A stretch of 64,000 nt of DNA from Arsenophonus sp964026495 (GCF_964026495.1 NZ_OZ032148.1:186001-250000), one strand, 5' to 3'; counted from the stretch's first letter, positions 37,827 to 47,860 are shown. The notes: generated by a model from the sequence alone, not told the origin. A program made the numbers and translations.

Positions 37827-38606
37827 TTGTTATTTCACCTCTAAATAACTTATTTTAACTTGTTTTTTAAGATTTGTAATTTTTTTATTATATATCTAAA
37901 AAATATTTCATGGAATTAATTTTTTTATTTTAACAGATGTTTTATTTTTTATTCAAAATATTATATATTTTTTGATATTTTATTCAAGTTTTAATTTAAA
38001 AATATGTTATTTGAATAATCATTTTTAATAATTATCCACAAAAAGAATTTGTAAAATTATAAATTTTAAAAAAGAATATTATATTTTTTAAAAAAATATT
38101 ATACTGAATTTTATTTTTATTCAATCAACTAAAATTCATTTTTTAAAAATGATATTTTGTGAAAAAATATTTTTTATTTATCAAGAAAGAAAATAAAATA
38201 AAATATTTACTCAATATTTTTATTTTTTTATATAATATTAACCAGTATTGTAATTTTTAAAATTTTATAAGATTTTTTTATAAATTTTCTGATTTATTTC
38301 TTAAATAATGAATAGTTACAAATAATTTTTATAAAAATATTATATTTTTTTGAAAAATGAATATTAAAATTACTAAAAATTATAAATAGTTGATAAAATA
38401 AAAGTCTATTAAAATAAACAAACCATTTTTTTATTTATAAATTTATATTTCTATTTATTAATATAGAACAGAAATATAGAATAATATTTTATTATTGTTA
38501 ATATATATATAATATATAACTTTATAGTATATAACTTGATGGTAGAAGCTAAATAAGAACTTATGGGATATTCAGTAATCGTATTATCTGCTTTGGATAT
38601 CTAATA
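37827..38606. other. Gene-free spacer between rpmB and coaBC
   Basis: About 780 bp between divergent genes; in E. coli yicR (a radC-like gene) lies here and no trace of it can be read. A single DnaA-box-like ttatccaca is at 38032-38040, alone. The last 80 bp are less AT-rich and contain a 13-codon open frame directly before coaBC. Promoters for both sides must lie here but are not obvious. Confidence 0.6.
38563..38604 (+). CDS. Possible 13-codon leader peptide before coaBC
   Basis: ATG 38563 opens a frame MGYSVIVLSALDI ending at TAA 38602-38604, two bases before the coaBC ATG. The DNA is less AT-rich than the spacer. coaBC itself has only a weak ribosome binding site, so translational coupling from this small frame is possible. 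It resembles nothing I know, and its own ribosome binding site (aagaa) is weak. It may well be chance. Confidence 0.25.
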   Translation: MGYSVIVLSALDI

Positions 38607-39821
38607 ATGGAAGAACTTCTCAATAAACATATCATAATTGGTATTAGTGGTAGTATAGCAGCATATAAAACACCAGAATTAATTCGTTTTTTACGTAGAT
38701 ATGGGGCAAAAGTAAGAGTGATAATGACTCATTCTGCTAAATTTTTTATTACATCATTAACATTACAGACTGTTTCTGATTATCCAGTAGTTGATGATTT
38801 TTTAAATTCTAGTATAGATGCTACAATTAATCATATTGAATTAGCGAAATGGGCAGATTTAATTATTTTAGTTCCTGCAACTGCAGATTTAGTTGCTCGT
38901 TTATCTATTGGTATGGCAAATGATTTATTAACAACAATCTGTCTAGCTTCAAAGGCAAAAATAGCTGTGGTACCAGCGATGAATAAAAATATGTATCAAG
39001 CTAAAATTACTCAACAGAATATAAGAATACTTAAAGATCGCAATATTTTGGTTTGGGGTCCTGATGAAGGTAATCAAGCGTGTGGTGATATTGGACCTGG
39101 TAGAATGTTAGATCCTTTGATAATAGGTGAGTTAGCCAAGTATACTTTACAATATCAAAAAAATATTTCAACATTACATTTTGCTATTACAGCAGGTCCT
39201 ACACAAGAAAAAATAGATCCAGTGCGTTTTATAACCAATTATAGTTCTGGAAAAATGGGTTTTGCAATAGCTCAAGCAGCTGCAGAACGAGGTGCTCAAG
39301 TTACACTAATCAGTGGCCCAGTTAATTTATCAACGCCTTTAGGAGTTGAACGAATTAATGTTGTGAGTGCATTAGATATGTATCGTCAAGTACATAGTAT
39401 AATTCATGAAAAAGAAATTTTTATTAGTTGTGCTGCAGTAAGTGATTATCGACCAAAAAAAATTCAAGAAGAAAAAATTAAACAGCAGAAAAATGAAATA
39501 ACTTTTAGCTTTGTAAAAAATCCTGATATTGTGGCTAGTGTTGGTAAGTTAATAAAAAATCGTCCTTATGTAGTTGGTTTTGCAGCAGAAACAGAAAATA
39601 TAAAAGAATATGCACGTATTAAACGTATAGAAAAAAAATTAGATCTTATTTGTGCAAATGATATTTCATTATCTTCACATGGTTTTAATTCAGATAATAA
39701 TGCTTTGTATTTGTTTTGGAAAGACAAAGAAATGTATTTACCATATAGTCATAAATTAGAGCTTGGTCATCGTTTACTCAATGAGATAGTTAAACATTAT
39801 GAAAAAAAAAATAAATATTAA
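38607..39821 (+). CDS. coaBC: CoaBC, phosphopantothenoylcysteine synthetase/decarboxylase
   Basis: Bifunctional enzyme of coenzyme A synthesis: the C-terminal CoaB domain joins cysteine to phosphopantothenate using CTP, and the N-terminal CoaC flavoprotein domain decarboxylates the product. It has 404 residues (E. coli 406). CoaC motifs are GISGSIAAYKTPEL, the catalytic His76 in NHIELAKWAD and Cys159 in QACGDIGPGRM. CoaB shows TAGPTQEKIDPVRFITNYSSG and the lysine-rich KIKQQ. It overlaps dut by 23 nt. Both domains look complete. Confidence 0.97.
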   Translation: MEELLNKHIIIGISGSIAAYKTPELIRFLRRYGAKVRVIMTHSAKFFITSLTLQTVSDYPVVDDFLNSSIDATINHIELAKWADLIILVPATADLVARLSIGMANDLLTTICLASKAKIAVVPAMNKNMYQAKITQQNIRILKDRNILVWGPDEGNQACGDIGPGRMLDPLIIGELAKYTLQYQKNISTLHFAITAGPTQEKIDPVRFITNYSSGKMGFAIAQAAAERGAQVTLISGPVNLSTPLGVERINVVSALDMYRQVHSIIHEKEIFISCAAVSDYRPKKIQEEKIKQQKNEITFSFVKNPDIVASVGKLIKNRPYVVGFAAETENIKEYARIKRIEKKLDLICANDISLSSHGFNSDNNALYLFWKDKEMYLPYSHKLELGHRLLNEIVKHYEKKNKY

Positions 39822-40254
39822 AGTTCTTGATATGCGTTTAGGGGATATATTTCCATTGCCTAGTTACGCAACAGAAGGTTCTGCTGGATTAGATTTACGA
39901 GCTTGTATAGATAAAGTTTTTTATCTTAAACCAGGAAAAACTAAGTTATTGCCTACTGGATTAGCAGTACATATTGCAGATAAACAACTAACCGCAATAA
40001 TTCTCCCTCGTTCAGGTTTAGGTCATAAAAGTGGTATTGTATTGGGTAATTTAGTTGGTTTAATAGATTCTGATTATCAAGGTGAATTAATGATTTCAGT
40101 TTGGAATCGGGGTAATAAAACATTTATAATTAAACCTGGTGCACGTTTAGCACAAATAGTTTTTGTACCAATTGTTCAAGTAGAATTTATCATTGTAGAA
40201 AATTTTCAAAAAACAGAACGTAATACCAACGGTTTTGGTCATTCAGGTTGTTAA
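39799..40254 (+). CDS. dut: dUTPase
   Basis: Hydrolyses dUTP to dUMP and pyrophosphate, keeping uracil out of DNA and feeding thymidylate synthesis. It has 151 residues, as in E. coli. All five trimeric dUTPase motifs are present: GSAGLDLRA, PRSGLGHKSG, GLIDSDYQGEL, ARLAQIVF and the C-terminal RNTNGFGHSG. The start overlaps the 3' end of coaBC by 23 nt in another frame. In E. coli slmA and pyrE follow; here they are gone and rph comes next after 279 bp. Confidence 0.97.
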   Translation: MKKKINIKVLDMRLGDIFPLPSYATEGSAGLDLRACIDKVFYLKPGKTKLLPTGLAVHIADKQLTAIILPRSGLGHKSGIVLGNLVGLIDSDYQGELMISVWNRGNKTFIIKPGARLAQIVFVPIVQVEFIIVENFQKTERNTNGFGHSGC

Positions 40255-40533
40255 TAATTTTTTTTCAAAATGTAAGTAATTGATATTTTTATTGATAAAA
40301 TTGTAGAATTAGTTTTTTACTATTTTAAAATAAATTAAAAAATGATAAAGTAATAAAAGCAATTTTTGATCAGTTATCTTAATATTTTTCATAAACATTG
40401 AAGTAGTTATTATTTGTAATTCATGTAAATTTTAATTACATAATTCATTGAAAGGTAAATTAATATCATGTTATAAAATATAAGTTTTAATTTTTTATGA
40501 AATATAATAAAAGTTTAATTATTTAGTTTATAT

Positions 40534-41268
40534 TTAAAATGTATTATAAAGTTTGTTTTTTATTGCTTTTTTTTGTGCTTGAAAAATACTTTGTAAACCA
40601 TTTTTTGCTAAAGAAAGTAATAATAATAGTTCATCGTAACTAAATGGTTTTCCTTCAGCAGTACCTTGTACTTCAATCATTTTACCGTTATCCATCATAA
40701 CAATATTCATATCTGTATCTGCTATACAATCTTCACTATATTCTAGGTCACATATAGCTTGACCATTTACAATTCCAACAGAAACTGCGGCAACCATGAA
40801 TTTAAGAGGATTGTTTTTTATTTTTTTTTCTGTTAACATTTTATTCAATGCATCATATAAAGCAATATAAGCGCCAGAAATTGCAGCAGTACGGGTGCCT
40901 CCATCAGCTTGAATTACATCACAATCTAATATAATAGTATATTCAAATAATTGGTTTAAATCAACTGAAGCTCGTAAAGCACGTGCAATAAGACGTTGTA
41001 TTTCCATAGTACGGCCAGTCTGTTTACCTTTTGTAGCTTCACGTATATTACGATAATGTGTTGCTCTTGGTAACATGCCGTATTCTGCTGTTATCCAACC
41101 TTGTGATTGCCCTTTTAAAAATCTTGGAACGCCTTCTGTAATTGTTGCATTACATAATACTTTAGTATCACCAAATTCAATAAAAACAGAACCTTCAGGA
41201 TGTTTGCTGTATTCTCGTGTTATTTTAATAGGACGCACTTGTTCAGGTTTTCGATTTTCTGGACGCAT
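40534..41268 (-). CDS. rph: RNase PH
   Basis: Phosphorolytic 3'-5' exoribonuclease that trims tRNA precursors. It has 244 residues (E. coli family length 238). Typical stretches are MRPENRKPEQVRPIKITREY, YGMLPRATHYRN and DGGTRTAAISGAYIAL. It is intact, unlike the frameshifted allele of E. coli K-12. Because the tRNA-Glu in this window lacks an encoded CCA, 3' end trimming followed by CCA addition is needed. It is divergent from yicC, with 143 bp between them. Confidence 0.96.
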   Translation of the reverse strand: MRPENRKPEQVRPIKITREYSKHPEGSVFIEFGDTKVLCNATITEGVPRFLKGQSQGWITAEYGMLPRATHYRNIREATKGKQTGRTMEIQRLIARALRASVDLNQLFEYTIILDCDVIQADGGTRTAAISGAYIALYDALNKMLTEKKIKNNPLKFMVAAVSVGIVNGQAICDLEYSEDCIADTDMNIVMMDNGKMIEVQGTAEGKPFSYDELLLLLSLAKNGLQSIFQAQKKAIKNKLYNTF

Positions 41269-41358
41269 TGTATTTCTCTCTATGGTGAAAAATAATATTT
41301 TTTTAATAATATTATATAATATTATACGTTCTTAAAAATTAAATTCCTATGTTATGCT

Positions 41359-41385
41359 GTTATTTAAAATTTATTGTTAAATAAC
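41359..41385. repeat. Inverted repeat in the rph-yicC divergent spacer
   Basis: gttattta (41359-41366) and taaataac (41378-41385) are perfect 8-bp complements with an 11-nt loop, placed 26 nt before the yicC ATG and between two divergent starts. It could be an operator or a leader hairpin; nothing proves function. Confidence 0.35.
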
Positions 41386-41411
41386 GTCATGATTATTTAA
41401 GGAAAATATAT

Positions 41412-42278
41412 ATGATTCGTAGTATGACAGCTTTTGTACGATTAGATGTGAAAAATGAATGGGGACATGCAGTTTGGGAAATACGCTCTTTGAATCAACG
41501 GTATCTTGAAATATGCGTTTTTTTACCTGAAATTTTTCAAAATTTAGAGCCATTTATTCGTGATCGGTTGCGTGCAAGATTGACAAGAGGAAAAGTAGAA
41601 TGCAAATTATATTTTAAATTGAATATCAATAATAAACAAAATGAATTCACTTTAAATATGAAATTAACAAAAAAAATAATTAATATAGTTAATAGAATAA
41701 AAAAATATGCTGATATAGGAAATATAAATCCATTAGACATTCTTCGGTGGCCTGGAATTATAGTTACTCAAACAGAAAATTTAGATGTTATTTCTTCTCA
41801 TTTGTTAACAAAATTAGAATGTGCTTTAGATAATTTGATTGATAATCGTGAAAATGAAGGAAAAAAGTTAAAAGCATTAATTGAAAAACGTTTACATTCT
41901 GTTTATCAAGAAATAAAAAAAATACGTCTTTGGATGCCTGAAATTTTAAAGTTGCAAAAAAAACGATTATTAAATAAGTTAAAAGAGGCAGAAATTCAAA
42001 TAGATGATAATCGTTTAGCACAAGAAATAATTATATTAGCTCAACGTATTGATATTGATGAAGAACTTGATAGGATTGAAGCTCATGTAATAGAGACGTG
42101 TAATATTCTCAACAAACATAAAATTGTTGGTCGTCGTTTAGATTTCATAATGCAAGAGTTTAATCGTGAAGTAAATACATTGGCTGGAAAATCTATTAAT
42201 TATGCAGTTACTAATTCTGCGATTGAATTAAAAGTATTAGTAGAACAAATGCGTGAGCAAATTCAAAATATTGAATGA
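41412..42278 (+). CDS. yicC: YicC family endoribonuclease
   Basis: YicC proteins have been described as endoribonucleases in enterics. It has 288 residues (E. coli 287). The N-terminal domain begins MIRSMTAFVRL and contains EIRSLNQRYLEI. The C-terminal DUF1732 part has LDRIEAHV, GRRLDFIMQEFNREVNT and ends KVLVEQMREQIQNIE. Ribosome binding site aagga before ATG. The rph-yicC neighbourhood is inherited. It is intact and more AT-biased (Lys, Asn, Ile) in the middle. Confidence 0.93.
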   Translation: MIRSMTAFVRLDVKNEWGHAVWEIRSLNQRYLEICVFLPEIFQNLEPFIRDRLRARLTRGKVECKLYFKLNINNKQNEFTLNMKLTKKIINIVNRIKKYADIGNINPLDILRWPGIIVTQTENLDVISSHLLTKLECALDNLIDNRENEGKKLKALIEKRLHSVYQEIKKIRLWMPEILKLQKKRLLNKLKEAEIQIDDNRLAQEIIILAQRIDIDEELDRIEAHVIETCNILNKHKIVGRRLDFIMQEFNREVNTLAGKSINYAVTNSAIELKVLVEQMREQIQNIE

Positions 42279-42351
42279 TTTAATGCCACTATTTTAAGAT
42301 AATAAGAAATACTTAAATAAATTATTTTTTGATATAATTTTTAAAAACTAT

Positions 42352-42380
42352 TATCTCTTCAAGAGATATCATATTTTTTA
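42352..42380 (+). terminator. Candidate terminator downstream of yicC
   Basis: tatctctt (42352-42359) and aagagata (42361-42368) form a compact stem-loop, followed after six bases by TTTTTT (42375-42380). It lies about 75 nt after the yicC stop on the same strand. Confidence 0.5.
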
Positions 42381-42979
42381 TTCAAAAACTTAATATTGAA
42401 AATATAATTTTTAAAAATAAGAAAAAATTATTTTTATTCAATAAAAAATAATTTTTATATCTTTATAAGATTCATATCATAATAATTATAAATTATATAT
42501 TAACTTGATGTTTTTCATAAAATAAATAAGAATTATTTTTCAATATTTTTTATAAAATTTGATTAATTATAATATTAATCAAATAAATCATTTTAAATAA
42601 GATTTATAATCTTAGAAAATATTTAACTAAATTTATTGATATTAAATAATCATTTGTATGATATATATAATCTATATATCATTTATTATATAATATTTTT
42701 GTATTTGTTTACAATATTAATAGTAAGATATAAATCTGATTATATTATTAGTATATCTTACATAAGATATATGTATGTATAATATTAAAAATATCACAAA
42801 ATATTTCAAATTAAATTTAATATCATAATTCAATACTTAAAAGTATACATTTTTTATGAATAAATTTTTTATTTGAATAACATTATTTTTCTTTCTAGAA
42901 AAACAATCAATTGGAATTATGATAAAAATCAATATCTGATGTTATAAATTAAAAATAACTTTTTATTTTAAAGGTCACT
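42381..42979. other. Gene-free spacer before pfkA
   Basis: About 600 bp of AT-rich DNA, with stops in all frames. The pfkA ribosome binding site (aaaggtc) is at its end. No confident promoter and no gene relic seen. Confidence 0.6.
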
Positions 42980-43957
42980 ATGAATCAAACAAAAATAAAA
43001 AAAATTGGTGTTTTAACTAGTGGTGGTGATGCGCCTGGCATGAATGCTGCTATTCGTAGTGTTGTAAGGACAGGTCTTTCTGAAGGTTTAGAAGTGTACG
43101 GTATTTATGATGGCTATATGGGACTTTATGAAAATAGAATTAAAAAATTTGATTGTTTTAGTGTTTCAGATATTATTAATCGTGGTGGTACTTTTTTAGG
43201 TTCTGCTCGTTTTCCAGAATTTCGAAATAGCAAAAAAATAAGAGACCAAGCCATTGTTAATATAAAAAAACATGATATTGATGCTTTAGTAATTATTGGT
43301 GGTGATGGTTCTTATAAAGGTGCAAAATTGATTATTGCAGCTGGTATTTCTTGTATTGGGTTACCTGGAACCATCGATAATGATATTGCAGGTACTGACT
43401 ATACTATCGGTTATTTTACAGCGTTAGATACAATTGTTGAAGCAATTGATCGTTTGCGTGATACTTCCACTTCACATAAACGTATTTCTATTGTTGAAAT
43501 AATGGGTCGTCATTGTGGTAATCTAACTTTGTCCGCAGCTATAGCCGGAGGTTGTGAGTTTATAGTATTACCAGAAATACCTTTTTATAAAGAAGAATTA
43601 TTAAGGGAAATTAAATCTGGATTACTTAAAGGTAAACGCCATGCTATTGTAGCTATTACAGAAGATATTTATGATGTTAACAAATTAGCAAAATATATTG
43701 AAAAAGCTACAAAGCATGAAACTAGAGCTACTATTTTAGGTCACATTCAACGGGGGGGGACTCCAGTAGCTAATGATCGTGTTCTTGCATCTCATATGGG
43801 AGCCTATTCTGTTCAGTTACTTTTAGAAGGATATAGTGATCGGTGCGTTGGTATTCAGAATGATCAATTAGTGCATCATGATATTATTGATGTAGTCAAG
43901 AATATGAAACGTCATTTTAAAAAAAATTGGTTAGATATGGCAAAAAAACTTTATTAA
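42980..43957 (+). CDS. pfkA: 6-phosphofructokinase
   Basis: Phosphorylates fructose 6-phosphate with ATP, the committed step of glycolysis. It has 325 residues (E. coli 320). The ATP site has GVLTSGGDAPGMNAAIRS and GGDGSYKGA; the catalytic aspartate is Asp133 in GTIDNDIAGTDYTIG; and the substrate motif is MGRHCGNL with HIQRGGTP later. Together with the PTS genes it indicates glucose-type sugar catabolism. It stands alone, with gene-free DNA on both sides. Confidence 0.97.
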   Translation: MNQTKIKKIGVLTSGGDAPGMNAAIRSVVRTGLSEGLEVYGIYDGYMGLYENRIKKFDCFSVSDIINRGGTFLGSARFPEFRNSKKIRDQAIVNIKKHDIDALVIIGGDGSYKGAKLIIAAGISCIGLPGTIDNDIAGTDYTIGYFTALDTIVEAIDRLRDTSTSHKRISIVEIMGRHCGNLTLSAAIAGGCEFIVLPEIPFYKEELLREIKSGLLKGKRHAIVAITEDIYDVNKLAKYIEKATKHETRATILGHIQRGGTPVANDRVLASHMGAYSVQLLLEGYSDRCVGIQNDQLVHHDIIDVVKNMKRHFKKNWLDMAKKLY

Positions 43958-44242
43958 TTTTTTTATTACATTATTTTTTGATATGTTTTTGAAAGTATCT
44001 AGTTTTTATCAAATGTTTTTATCATACTGCAAAATGTATTTTATTTTTGATAATTTATAAAATTTAATATTTAATTTATAATATATTTTTTTGTAATATA
44101 TTATAAAAATATTACAATAAATAATTGTTATTTCGTCTCATAAATTTAATCGTTGTTATTTTATTTAACAGTGCATTACTTAGGAATAATTTTTTTATTA
44201 ATTCAATAGATAGAGCTAAATTTTTTTTAATTTAATTTTTAT

Positions 44243-44824
44243 TTAATAATAAGAGTGATTACCATGTTGATGTTCTGTAAAATCTTTTACACCTTTTAAT
44301 TCATTTGGAAACATATTTAGTAATTGTTTTTCAATATTTTCTTTTAAGGTAAAAGTTACCATTGTGCAACCATTACATCCACCACCAAATTGTAAAATTG
44401 CATATCCATCATTATTAATTTTTATTAATGAAACATGCCCACCATGTCCCGCTAATTGTGGATTAATTTGGAATTCTATAAAATATTTAATTCTTTCAGT
44501 TAATGGAGTAGATTTATCAAAAATTTTATTTTTTTTTGCATGTGGCGCTGTTATAGTTAGTTGCGATCCTACTTGATCTTTTATCAAATCAATTTCTGCT
44601 TCTTTTAAAAAAGCAAGACTAATTTTATCAACGTATGCTGAAAATTTATCGAATTTAAATTCGATATCACTTTTTTCAATAGCATTTTTGGGATAATAAG
44701 AAACACCACATTCAGCAGTTGGAGTTCCAGGATTAATAACAAATATTCGAATTTGTGTACCAGGTTCTTTTTTTTCTAATAGTTGTCTGAAGTGTATTTG
44801 TGCTGCTTTTGTAATATTAATCAT
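44243..44824 (-). CDS. nfuA: NfuA, Fe-S cluster carrier
   Basis: Carries 4Fe-4S clusters to client enzymes, especially under oxidative stress. It has 193 residues (E. coli 191). The N-terminal degenerate A-type domain has AAQIHFRQLLEKK. The C-terminal Nfu domain keeps Cys150 and Cys153 in FGGGCNGCTMVTFTLKE, which bind the cluster as a dimer. It is convergent with pfkA and divergent from bioH. In E. coli gntX lies between nfuA and bioH; it is missing here. Fe-S clients in this window include the ferredoxin YfaE. Confidence 0.96.
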   Translation of the reverse strand: MINITKAAQIHFRQLLEKKEPGTQIRIFVINPGTPTAECGVSYYPKNAIEKSDIEFKFDKFSAYVDKISLAFLKEAEIDLIKDQVGSQLTITAPHAKKNKIFDKSTPLTERIKYFIEFQINPQLAGHGGHVSLIKINNDGYAILQFGGGCNGCTMVTFTLKENIEKQLLNMFPNELKGVKDFTEHQHGNHSYY

Positions 44825-45381
44825 AATTTATATTTAATATTTAGTATTTTTTTATTATATCAATTATACGTTATTTTATTTTATTTTTACAAGTTTTTAA
44901 TATTATTTAATATTTATCTGATGCAAAACATGACAAAAATATAGATTTGTTTTTTAATAAAACAATATTACAAAATGTAATTTTTGATGATTTTTTATGT
45001 ATTATTCTTACATATTATAATTAGTATTGCTTATAGATAGATTTTATCAAAATATAACTATATAAATATTAAAAATATTGAACAATTTAAAATTAATAAA
45101 TTGCTATATGAAATAAAAACTATTGAAAGTATTATGAATATTTATAATATTGATTTAAAATTATTTAGAAGTAATACATATTATATATATCATAATTATT
45201 ATAAATAATTTCATATTTTTAAAAAGTGTAATAGATTATTTTTTGTTTTGAATACTGCATGAAGACAAAACAAGAATGATTTTTTTTAAAAAAATTAAAA
45301 TGGTGTATATAAATTTTGAATATCCATAATTAGTGATTATAAAAAAGTAATTTATAATATTATATTTTAGAGAAAATAAAA
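44825..45381. other. Spacer between nfuA and bioH (ancestral gntX site)
   Basis: About 560 bp, AT-rich, with no readable gntX. On the plus strand a hairpin with arms ttgttttg (45243-45250) and caaaacaa (45266-45273) is followed by a run of eight T about five bases later. This is terminator-like in form and lies about 100 nt before bioH. Confidence 0.5.
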
Positions 45382-46167
45382 ATGAGTAATTTTTTTTGGG
45401 AAAAGGTTGGGACAGGAAAACAAAATGTTGTTTTATTGCACGGGTGGGGATTAAATTCAGAAGTTTGGAGAACTATTGTTAAAGTAGAATCTAGTGCTAA
45501 TTTTTGTTTTCATTTTGTTGATTTGCCAGGATATGGTCGTAATTATATGTTTCCACCTCTTTCATTAGAAGAAATGACAGAAATTATTTGGGAACATGCA
45601 CCGAAACAGTCTATTTGGTTAGGTTGGTCATTAGGTGGATTAATTGCTAGTGTGATTGCATTAAAGTATTCAACTGAAATAACTGGTTTAATAACAGTAG
45701 CTTCTTCTCCTTGTTTTATTCAAAAAGATAATTGGCCTGGTATTAAATCGATCATTCTTCAAAATTTCGAACAACAATTAAGACTTGATTTTAATAATAC
45801 TATTGAAAGGTTTCTTGAATTACAAATATTAGATAGCAAAAAAGTAGATGAAGACATAAAATTATTGAAGTTATTGATCTTAAAACAACCATTACCTTCC
45901 TCAGCTGTTTTAAAAAAAGGTTTAAGAATTTTACAAAACACTGATTTAAGAGAATCTTTATTGACTTTTAAAAAACCTTTTTTACGTATTTATGGTGATT
46001 TAGATACTTTAGTACCTAGAAAAATATCATCAATTATAGATACATGGTTACCAAAATCTTTTTCTATTATAATGAAACATGCTGCGCATGCACCTTTTAT
46101 TTCTCATCCATATAAATTTGTTAGATTATTAATAGATTTTTCTGATTCATTAAAATTATCAATATAA
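45382..46167 (+). CDS. bioH: BioH, pimeloyl-ACP methyl ester carboxylesterase
   Basis: Removes the methyl group from pimeloyl-ACP methyl ester, giving the precursor of biotin rings. It has 261 residues (E. coli 256), with an alpha/beta-hydrolase fold. The catalytic triad is Ser83 in GWSLGG, Asp208 in YGDLDTLVPRK and His236 in AAHAPFISHP. VVLLHGWGLNSEVW is the oxyanion region. Retention suggests that biotin is made if bioC, bioF, bioA, bioD and bioB exist elsewhere, which cannot be seen here. It stands alone next to large gene-free regions. Confidence 0.95.
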   Translation: MSNFFWEKVGTGKQNVVLLHGWGLNSEVWRTIVKVESSANFCFHFVDLPGYGRNYMFPPLSLEEMTEIIWEHAPKQSIWLGWSLGGLIASVIALKYSTEITGLITVASSPCFIQKDNWPGIKSIILQNFEQQLRLDFNNTIERFLELQILDSKKVDEDIKLLKLLILKQPLPSSAVLKKGLRILQNTDLRESLLTFKKPFLRIYGDLDTLVPRKISSIIDTWLPKSFSIIMKHAAHAPFISHPYKFVRLLIDFSDSLKLSI

Positions 46168-47670
46168 CTGATGTATATAAAAATTTTATTTTTATAAAAC
46201 TATTTTTGGTTTTTTATGTGTTTAAGATGGTCACTTTTTTAAAAGTATATCACTCAATGAATTTTTTAATAAAAAACACTAATAATATTGAATGTTTATG
46301 TAAACAAAAGTTAGATATTTTTAAAAAGAGAATTTAAATATTCTGTTTTTCTTATATTTTATTTAAAAAATTGCATCAATCATATTTTATTATTTTTTAT
46401 ATTTTTATTGTATAATTTTTAAATGTAAAATAAATAAAAATTATTTTTTATGTTTTTTTGCTAAAATTATTAACTGTAATTTTATAGACATTTAAGTTAT
46501 TTTATTTATATCAAAAGTTTATTTGACTATTGTTATTTAATATAATAGTCGATTTAGTACAATGTCTAATATTTTTATTGGATTAAATTAAATATGATAA
46601 TAGTATAAATTGTTGATGTTATATCTTTTTTAGATTATTTCTTTTAATAAAAAATATTATTAATAATAATGAGATTTTTAGTTTTATTTTTTGTAGATTT
46701 TTTAAAAAATTAATAATGAAATTGTTTTTGCTATGAAAAATTAATTATTTTGTATTTAGGAAATACTCTTTATTATATTTTCATAAAAAATATTTAAATA
46801 AAATTTAATAAACATACTTTATGTTATTTTGATATATTTTTCATTAAAAGATTGAGAAATAAATTTTTAATATTTCTAATTATAAAATTAAAAATTAAAA
46901 TTATGTATTATATTAAAATGATACTTAAATAATAAGTACATACATAAGGTTTTGATTATTATAAAATATTTAAAATTTATTTTATGAAAAAATATTTATA
47001 AAAATTACTGTAAAATCTTAATTTTTAAAAAGATATTGCAGTTAAAAATATTTAAATATATTATAATATTTTAATTTTATTTAGATCATGATAACCGATT
47101 ATATATTTTATTTTAATATTATTTAAATAAAAAATAGATTTTTAAGTAACTGTAATATATAAATACTTTTGATAAAATAGATTGTAATTCAAATTTTATA
47201 AATTATTTATTTTTTATTGTATTTGACTTCTGATGTCATTAAGTAAAGATGCTTTATATACTTATCGTATTTTTTAAGATATTTAAATAATTTTATTCTA
47301 ATCTTTCTGATAAAAGAAAAAATAAAAAAGTAGGTTAAATTATTAGATTAAAAATTAATTTTGACGATTATATAATTTTAAAATTATATCCATGTAATGT
47401 GTTGATTATTAGATCGTCTTATAGCATAAGACATCAAACAAATTGCTAACAATATATCTGCTGTATAAGATAAAGAAGTTAATTATTTGTTTTACTAAAT
47501 TCAAATTAAATTTAAATACATAAAAAATATTTCTAAATAATAAAATTTTTCTTATTTAAGAATTGATCAATTGACGAATTTAAAATTTTTGTTTTTTATC
47601 CACATGAATCTTTATTTTGATATAACATCAAGAATTTTATTCAAGGATTTTAGTATAAGTATACTATATA

Positions 47671-47860
47671 TGCTATAATAATCTTTTTTTAGATGTTTAT
47701 TTTTTGTTTACATCAGATTATTGAAACCCGGTTCATCTATCTGATATAGAAACAGTTAGGAGATTATTCTCTGTTTTGTAGCAGATGGAAGTTTGTAGCA
47801 TATGGAAGTTCAGTATAAAAAATGTAGCATTAAAAAACATTTTATGAAATTTTTTATTTT
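47671..47860 (+). ncRNA. Candidate structured RNA (or gene relic)
   Basis: A perfect extended -10 element TGCTATAAT (47671-47679) is followed by three possible hairpins. The first has outer arms atcagat/atctgat (from 47712) with an inner tgaa/ttca stem around acccgg. The second is aaacag/ctgttt around ttaggagattattct. The third is aaaatgt/acatttt (47819-47843), followed after about six bases by a T-rich tail. A 17-bp unit is duplicated with one mismatch at 47775-47808, giving two tgga motifs besides agga in the second hairpin. It resembles no RNA I recognise. The promoter has no -35 match. A decayed gene could leave the same signal. Confidence 0.3.

Noticed and set aside
38032..38040. Perfect DnaA box ttatccaca, and a second at 47596-47604, as possible replication origin
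   Set aside because: Each is alone, without clustered boxes or the usual origin neighbours (mnmG, dnaA, rpmH). About one such 9-mer is expected by chance in a window of this size and composition.
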